This document shows positions 38,001 through 47,000 of a stretch of DNA of 64,000 nt, piece by piece. The position numbers were made by a program, and so were the translations under genes. The notes beneath the pieces are model-generated. The model was not told the origin of the DNA, did not search any database, and worked only from the letters and a program-made list of their open reading frames with translations. The stretch's first letter is position 1. Each line of letters opens with the position of its first letter. Source of the DNA: Chromobotia macracanthus (Eukaryota; Chordata; Actinopteri; Cypriniformes; Botiidae); contig JAZGTH010000005.1 in assembly GCA_036877525.1 (NCBI GenBank), forward strand, positions 1,352,001-1,416,000. Reading direction: 5' to 3'.

Positions 38001-41000
38001 TGTATGTATTTTTTAAAAGTATTTGCTATTGACTGTTCAAATGCAGAGTTTTGGGCAGTGTAGAGTAACGCATACTTTTTGTTTTCCTATGATAAAATGT
38101 GCAGATGGATTTATGTTTACAGACAGTATCTTCTGTAGTCTTTTTGCTTCCATGTGTAAACAGAGAACAAACACTGATGGACTACATGTTCTGTTTCACT
38201 GGGGCTTGCAAAGTTGTTTCTGACTGATAAGCTTCATCATTTTCTAGATCTGACTCGGGCTTGAACTGATGTGTTAAACATTAGTTGTCAACTAATTCTG
38301 TCTTTATATTGGCTTCAGAAGCTGAAATTCACAATTATAGTAAGGACGTAACATTTTATGAAATATTTGTAGCGAGATATTTTGCCAGTCACAACGGAAT
38401 GTCAGATAGCCATTCAGAGTACGGTGCACTTTTTGGAAGGATGGGCTTTGTAGAAGCTTAGGGGTTTAGAAGGGTAGGGCATAGACAAGCTACAATAATG
38501 TACAATATGTGAAAAATAATTTTTTTTAAAACCATGTTAACATATTCTGTTGGTCTTTCAAAAAGCATAAAATGACTCTTTTTGATATTTTTATTTAAAT
38601 GAGTAATTAATTGAATGAACATTTTTTTCTTCTTCTAAGGTCGAGGTTGAGTATGTCCACATTTTTCATTATAGTCATTTTCATTAGAAGGTCACCCTAG
38701 TAATTGTTTATTTTGTAATGACTGGAAAGCAGGATAGGAACACCATCAAAACACCCATGTCACACCCCTCCTGACCTTACTCCACTGGCTACCTGTAGCC
38801 GCCCGCATCAAATTGAAATCTTTTACGCTTGCCTTTAGGACAGTAACCGGAACCTCTCCCTCCTACCTCAACTCACTCCTCCAGACATGTCCCCTCCCGC
38901 CAGTTACGGTCATTCAGTGAGTGACGTCTGATTGTTCCCCCACAACGAGGCACCAAATTAATCTGTAAAACTTTCATCTATTCTGTTCCTTTGTGGTGGA
39001 ATGAACTCCCAGCCTCCACCTGATCCGCTGAGACCGTTACAACCTTTTAAAAACAACTCAAAACACACCAATTTTGCAGACACCTGACTAATCCCTAATG
39101 CTCTATCCTATCCTCAAAAAAAATCTCCTTGTCTCTAGTTTATCTTGTCTCTAGTAGCAGAATACAATGTCCACTTGTAAATGTAGCTATGTAGATTTGG
39201 CTTGTCGGCTCGCAAGGCAAAATGTCCAATGCTCTCGTCCTTTTGTCGCATCCAAAGTCGCTTTGGATAAAAGTGTCTGCTAAATGACTAAATGTAAATG
39301 TAAAACAGTAAACAATAACTGACAAGAGACACAGGAAACAATGGGGATAAGACTAATCAGGGGTAACAAGACACAGGTGGAAACAATTAAATACCAACTC
39401 ACACTGTACAGGTGATTTTTATGTGCTCACACTGTAAATTGTTTCCACCTGTGTAAAAGAACAAAATGAATGTTTATTAAACGCGTTTATCTTACTAGAT
39501 AAACAAATTGCACACAAAACTCACAAAAGAAATGGTGACATCTAAAAATAAATTTGTAATGATGAGAATGCGTCACGGGGATCCATTTGCAGCTTTTAAT
39601 AATCGAAGTCAACAGGCAGGGGTCAATCACAACAAACAGGGCAAACGTAGGCAAGACAGAGGCGTAATCAGTAAACAGGCAGGGATCGTAGACAGGCAGA
39701 AAACAATCAGATAATCCAGAGACAGTCCAAGTATAAGGGCAGGTAGCAAGCCAAAAAGGGATACACAGTCCAATAATCAACATGGGTAATCAAACACAGT
39801 AATCCAAAACCGCTTAGTAATGTCAGCTGGGGCAAAACAAGACTTCGCAATGGGCTATCAAAAGGCTAGGGTTCATATACACAAGAGTTAATGAAGATCA
39901 GGTGCACAGGAAGTAATCAGTTCCAGGTATGAGGCAACACCCACACTCCACACTGATGTGTAGAGATCATATAAAAGGCCATTCTCTTCACATATTTTGA
40001 GTCTCATGGTACACAACTACTCTTCTATTGTGGGCTTGAAGGGGAATGGCTATGGGATGATGCCTCTGGTTGAAGAGATGCTAGCTGTTTATCTCTCACC
40101 CGATGCTGCGTCATCCCTTAAAGCCCTGCTGATTGACATCCTCATTGGTAAGGAAAGGCTAAATGGTGGTAGGTCAGGGATTTAGATGGAAAGGGAGGTT
40201 GGGCCTGACAAAATTAAAGAATTGCATACACCTGTCTCCCTGGTCTACTAAGTAAATGGCCAATGCCATTGGCCACTCCATGACAGCTCTGGTGGCTACA
40301 GACTGGCACCTTTGGTTGAACCTTTTGGGCATCACAGAGATAACTTTCCTACATAATAAACTCGGCCATTGAAAGGTTCCAGTAGGCGAAACGCTAATCA
40401 GAGCCGTTTAAGTGGTTAATTCCCCACTGCTTTAAATCCCACGGGGCTGTTGCCGGGGAACAGAACCAGTCTTCAGCCACCAGCTCTTCATATAAGCAGC
40501 AGCAGAAAGAGAGTGTTACCTCTCAAGCCCCCCCTCAGAGAACATGGAGCTCAAAGCAGCACTCTTGCCCAAAGCCTTAATGGGGAAAACAGATCTGAGG
40601 ACTGTTATTCTCTTTAGGAAGGCTTCAGGGAAGAGGTCCTGATGTCAGGCTAGGGCCTACGGGGGCAATCCCCCCTGGGGCCGAGCCTCTAAGTTTGACT
40701 CTTCCACAGAGCCTTCAGAAAATTGATCTTTACCTCCTGCTGCCTCATGCACTTTGGAACATTTGCAAATGTAAATTGAAGATGCCGTCTAAACTTGCGG
40801 CCCTCTCAAGTTCGCCTGTAGAAAGTGTAGTTCGGATCTCTCCTGCCATTCAGCTAGTAACAGGTTCTTCTATTTGGCCTAGACTTGTCTCTCTGCACCT
40901 TTACAAAGTGTATGGATGCAGCCCTGGCTCCATTGAGGCTTCAGGGCATCCGCATACTCAATTACATCAACGGCTGTCTTATTTTAGCCAAATCGCATGA

Positions 41001-44000
41001 TATGGCTGTTCAGCATTGAGATGTCATCCTTGGCCATCTCAGGTGTTTGGGGCTGAGGCTCAATGCCTAAAAGAGTTTATTATCTCCCCAGCAGAAATTT
41101 ATGTTTTTGGGGGTAGTGTGGGACTCGACTAGGATGCGGACACAGCTGTTTCCCACTGTATTGAGGTAATTCTGACTATTGTGTCTGGGATCAGGCTAGG
41201 CTAAGTTATCATGGTAAAACACTTTTAGAGAGTGTTAGGGCTTATGGCAGCTCTGTCCGATTGAATCCTTTTTGGTCTGCTGCAGAAGAGATCCTACAGT
41301 GGTGGCTTGGGACCAGGGGGTTTCCTAAGGGGAAACCTGCTTCGCATGATACGCGAAGTGCCTACGTTCTCTGGTGATGTGGAAGAAACCATGGTTCCTG
41401 TCCCAAGATCTGTCACTGGAATCATCCTGTCGACCTAAGATTGTGATAACTGATGCATCCCTGACAGGCTGGGGTGTGGTCATGGAGGGCCGCTTTACAA
41501 GGTGTCTGTGGTGTTTTCTTCTGGCACATAAATTGCCAAGAGATGCTGGCTGTGTTTCTAGCTTTGAAACACTTTCTCCCAGTCCTCATTTGGAGGTTCA
41601 GCCAGATGGAAGTGGGCTTGTTTGCATCTCAGGTGAACATACACTGTCCACTTTGATTCTCCCCTGCCCAGTTGGGTGCCATGGTACAGATGTGGCTGAG
41701 GCTGCATCTGCATGTTTTTCCTCTGATTGCTCTGCTCCCGGGAGTCCTGGAGAGGGTCCATCAAGATGGGGTCAGTCTACTCTTCGTAGTCCCATTCTAG
41801 CCGGCCAGAGTTTGGTTTTCAGACCTTATAGTGCTCCTTGCAGGCTGGGGGTCTAATACACTACCCCCGACTGGAGCTGTGGAAACTGTGGGTCTGACCC
41901 CTGAGGGGGACCAACTATTATATTATGGTCTTTCAACCGAGGTTGCTGAGACCATTCTAAACTCAAGGTCTTCCTCTACGATGAAACGTTATACTTTTAA
42001 GTGGAATGTTTTCAGAGATTGCCAGTTGGACCCAGTTAACTGCCCAATGGCTTAAGTTCTCGAGTTTTTTCAGGAATGTTTCTCTGAGGGTATCTGCCTG
42101 TCTACACTTAGCAACCATAGCTGCCTTTCTTGTACTGTTGTTCGTGGTGTTAGGAGGATGAGGCCGCCCATCCGCTTTAGTGTACCAGAATGGGTCCTGG
42201 TGATAGTTCATGAAAGGCTATCCCTGGACCTTTTAAACGTATTGATCAGGTGTTAGAGAAGTTTCTATCTATTAAGATGGCCCTTCTTACTATTACTTCC
42301 CTCAAAACGGTTGGGGACTTGCAAGCTTTTCTGTACCTTCCTCCTGTCTAGAGTTTGTTTCCAGGGAGGATCAAGGCTATTCTCCACCCTAGGCCAGGTT
42401 ATGTGCCCAAACTACCCTATAATGTAGCGCAATCTGTGGTAATTTACTCCTTCCATCCTCCACCTCATGAGTCGGCTAACCACAGGAGGCTACATTTACT
42501 TTGCCCAGTTTAGGCCTTGGACACCTATGTGAGGAGGACCTCTCAATGGAAAAATGTCTGACCAGTTTTTGGTGTGTTTAAGATCTCCTATAAAGGGTTC
42601 CCCTGCCTGTAAACAAACCATTAGTAATTAGATCTTTTGAGGCAATCTCCATGGCCTACTAGGTGTGCAATTTGCCTTCGCCTCTTCAGGTTAGGGCTCA
42701 CTCAATACAGGAGGTCTGTGACGCTTCTGGATGGTTGTCCACTCACACGTTTATTCGATTTTATAATTTGGATCTTGCTTCCACTCAGGGCTCATCTGTT
42801 CTCTCATCCTGAGTTGTGCACAGTATGGCTTCACACCAGATTGACTCCAGGCTTTGAAGTGCAGTGGGTATTTCATTCCCCAAAGTGTCATTTCATGACA
42901 CAGCATAAGTTCCCTTGAAAAGGGAATGTCTCAGGTTACAACTGTAACACTTGTTCCCTGAGAAGGTAACAAGACGTGTCTAATTTTTGGACACATTTTG
43001 TAATCATTGTTTAAGTAAGCTATAGGACCCCCTTTCCCATGCCAGAAATGTTTGCTTACACCATCTGCCTTGTATTTTTTTAACATTTCGCACCTTATGG
43101 TGTGAAATCTCAAGCTGTTTAGGCAAATGTCTTAACTGATGTCCGAAGACATATTTTTTTTTGCATATTTAAATGTATTTAAAACACTGAGCCAGACCTA
43201 CGTCTATTTTAGTATGCATAATATGCATTTTTTAAATATTTTTAAAATGTTTTTTTCCCAATTAATGTAATTGACCTGATTATTAACAAATGTATAGTAA
43301 TTTGTATTCTGTTTCAATATTCTGCTGTGAGAGGTGAAGGGTAAGACTTGGGCCAAAGGTTATAATTAAGAGCTTGTAATTATAAGGCTATTGATTAGCT
43401 ATCAGTAAAAAGTTTTGGGGGATTTTATTGTAATCATGCAGAATATCAGATGCCATATGACACCATCTTTCACTATGTCAACTATTAATTAAGTTACTTG
43501 CTGTTTGCAAACAGAAATGCAAATCACAAGAACTGCAATTGCTGTTCTTGGGAAGGGTTTTACATCTGCTTCTTTCACCTGTGTCTATCTGTTTACTGGA
43601 GAGCTTTACCCTACTGTAATCAGGTATGTATATTTTCACTGCACATGGCAATTCTTATATACAAGGTTCATATGAAAGTTGCACTTAATTATATATCTGA
43701 AGTGGAGACAAAAGGAAGTGTTAAAACCAACATTTAACGTTTGCTTTTAAAATTCATGTGCACTTCCTTTGGTGGTGAATTAACAAAGCAGCATTTATTG
43801 TAGACCATGTTATGTAGTCTAATTAGTAATCATATTCAGTGTTCAATAAAAAGTTTTTTTCAAAGCATACACTTTACTAAATTCTAAAATTATAAAGGTG
43901 GAAGTATAGGCAATTAATTTCAAATTAGAAACAAAAAGTGCAAAACCAGAAAGAGAGGCAAAAATGTACTACACAAGATTTCACATGGAACGTGGCTTAA

Positions 44001-47000
44001 AATATGAAACAGTAATACACAAGAGACTAATTTACTTTTTTTTTTTTTACAAGTCCAGATTAAAATTGGAATGATAATTACCTCTGGTGGTAAGAATGAG
44101 AAAAACAGGCACATGCATGACTAAGAAGCTTGTTTCTAGTGCACAGAGTGTGCACACTTCAATGTTGCACAAAAAAAAGGTATGGGGTTTTTCAGATGGG
44201 GGCGGGGCTTGAGTTCAGGGCCTGGGGGAAAAAGCTATTGAGCAATGTGTGAGGGATGGGTGGGTGAGCACCTTCACGATGCTGGTGGCTTTGCTGGGGC
44301 ATCATGTAAGGAAAATGTCCAAGATGGAGGGGAGAGGGGCACCGGTGATCTTTTAAGCTGTGTTCACTGTCCACTGGAGGGTCTTGCAGTCTGCGGCACT
44401 ACAGTTCCCATAGCAGACAGTGATGTAGCTGGTCAGCATGCTCTCAGTGGTTCCCCTGTAGAATGTGGTGAGGATGGGTGGAGGGAGACGTGCTCTTTTC
44501 AGCCCGCGGAGAAAGTGTAAGTGCTGTTGTGCCTTTTTGGAGAGTGATGTGGTGTTGGTGGTCCAGGTGAGATTCTCTGTGATGTGCACCCCCAGGAATA
44601 TAGTGCTGCTAACTCTCTCCACAGTCGGGCTGTTGATGGTCAGTGGGGAGTGGTCATTGGAGTTTCTCCTGAAGTCCATCACAATCCATCTTGGCTATGC
44701 GATTCAGTTCAGGGTTCACCCAGGTTCAGGGGTGGCAAGGAGGCCCCATCCTGTGGAACGAGGTCGCTACCCTTCTCCAGAAGGGAGCAACAGATATCGT
44801 TCCTCCATTCCTACAGCCCCTACTTCATCGTGTCCAAAAAAGAGGGTGGGCAGCGACCAATCCTGGACCTGCATACCCTGAATTGAGCACTCCACAGATT
44901 GCCCCTCAGGATGCTCATGCAGAAGCAAATCATTTCGGCAATTTGCCAACAGGATTCTTCGGTTTGCTTTTGAGGGATGAGTGTACCAGTACAAGGTCCT
45001 GTCCTTTGGTCTAGCTCTGTCGCCCCACATCTTTATAAGTAGCCGAGGCGGCCCTCACTCCCCTTCATCAACAGGGTTTTTGCATCCTTGCATCCTGAAT
45101 CTTCATGACTGGCTCATTCTAGCTCACTCGAAAGATTTGTTGTATGAACACAGAGACCTAGTGCTTCAGCACATAGACCAGTTGGGGCTTCAGGTCAGTT
45201 TGCAGTTCCCCTAAAACATTTTCAGAGGCTCCTGAAGCATATGCCTTACAAGCAAGCTGAAAACACTCGTGACGAGGCACGCCATGCCTCCCTCTGCTAC
45301 ACTTAGCTCATAGCACAGTTCAGCTCCTGTGGCGCTTCGTAAACCGAGACGTTGTGTTCCTCAGGCCACAGTACTGAACTGCACTGCTGGGGGTCATGAC
45401 TGTCTGCAACGACTCGGCACAATATCTGAGTGAGTGTTGCATGCCAGCTCGCTTATATACCCGGATATCCCAAGAACGAACCCCTAGTGTCGTCCCTAGT
45501 GTCCCCTATATGTGCTGTACATATAACATAGGGCTGGGCGATATAGCTAAAAAAAACCTTTACAATGTAATGTTTTATATTATTTGCTATAAATACTTAT
45601 TGATCATTTTTAATAAACTTTTTCAAAGAAAGACCAGCAGAAAAAGGGCACACCTTAAATAGACCTGTATGGGCAGGCAAAGCAGGGCCCCACTAAAATA
45701 TTAATCCACTTGAAAACATAGAACTCATCAAAACTAAACTGTTAACTCGTAAATGTGTCTACAATTATTCAACAAATATTTTTGAGTTTCTAGATGCTCT
45801 GTTATCTGGATTAAATGACAAAGGATATGCTGGTGGCAATAAGTGCTGACTACATATGGAACACTTTATTAGAGATTAAACACAAAGATGAGTATGTGAG
45901 AACAAGATTACGAGACAGTTACTAGTGTATGTGTGTATAGTGTATCTGTATATATATAGTATGTGTGTGTGAACATTTGTACTATCTGTACACAGAGTAC
46001 AGATGTGAATTCCGCTTTTAGGATTTCTGCTGTAAGTTTAATTAGCCTCTTATCTTACCGTTACTTGATGTTCCTTTTTTGCAGGCAAACTGGTATGGGT
46101 TTTGTGTCCACTATGGCCAGAATAGGATCCATGGCTGCCCCTGCAGTCCTGATATTAGATGAGCTCCTGCCGGCTCTGCCTAACATTGTCTATGGAGGAT
46201 CTGCTGTGCTTGCTGGATTAATAGCATTTTTTCTTCCAGAAACCCTCAACCTTCCATTGCCTGATACCATTGAGGATGTGGAAGAGAAATGGTAAGGAGG
46301 ATGTAGAGGAGAGAGAGACCCCTGTTCACATATGATCATTTTCTGTTCATTTTCACATGATCAATTTATTGCAACTGCTAAAACATCAAAACCACTTTTT
46401 CAAAACATTAACCACCAAATCTTCAAACTACATTTACAAAACTTCTTCTGGCAAACTCAAGCAATCACCTCAAAACCATTTAATCTGTACTCAAAATCAA
46501 ACAAGATTTTGCAGCACTTGAATATTGTACATATTCTTCTGTCCCAAAGAAAATCTCTAGGAAAAACCCAAAGATAAAAAAAAAATTCTAAATAAAAACA
46601 CATTACAGTACAATTAAAAATGTTGTGCAACTGCAAAGTCAAAGTAAATTATAAATTCCTTCTGACTCGATATATCTTCATGTTGGTTCTGCCAGAAGAC
46701 TTCATACACATCACAGACAATTCCAAAAGAGGATAAACTCTCTGGTGTGCTGGATCCAGCCTTGACAAAACTGCATGCATGTCACCACAGCCCAATTCCA
46801 TTGCCTGTAGGGTCTTGCTCTTCCTCCTACTCTCTCTTCATTTATCACCTCTTCCTCATCTTCTTCCTCCTTATTCACCTCCCCTTCTTCTTCATTCTCT
46901 TCTCATTCACTACCTCTCATACATACTTTTCTTTGTTACAGACAAAGAGTCTAAATTAATCCTCCCTGGCGGTAAGCAATAAACTAAGCAACTTATTCAA

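Noticed and set aside
44465..44881. 138-codon plus-strand ORF
   Set aside because: It crosses from antisense LINE into DIRS sequence and has no coherent domain as a whole.
46747..46982. Hydrophobic/Pro-rich ORFs as possible membrane peptides
   Set aside because: They come from a CT-rich low-complexity stretch (cttcctcatcttcttcc), so the hydrophobicity is compositional.
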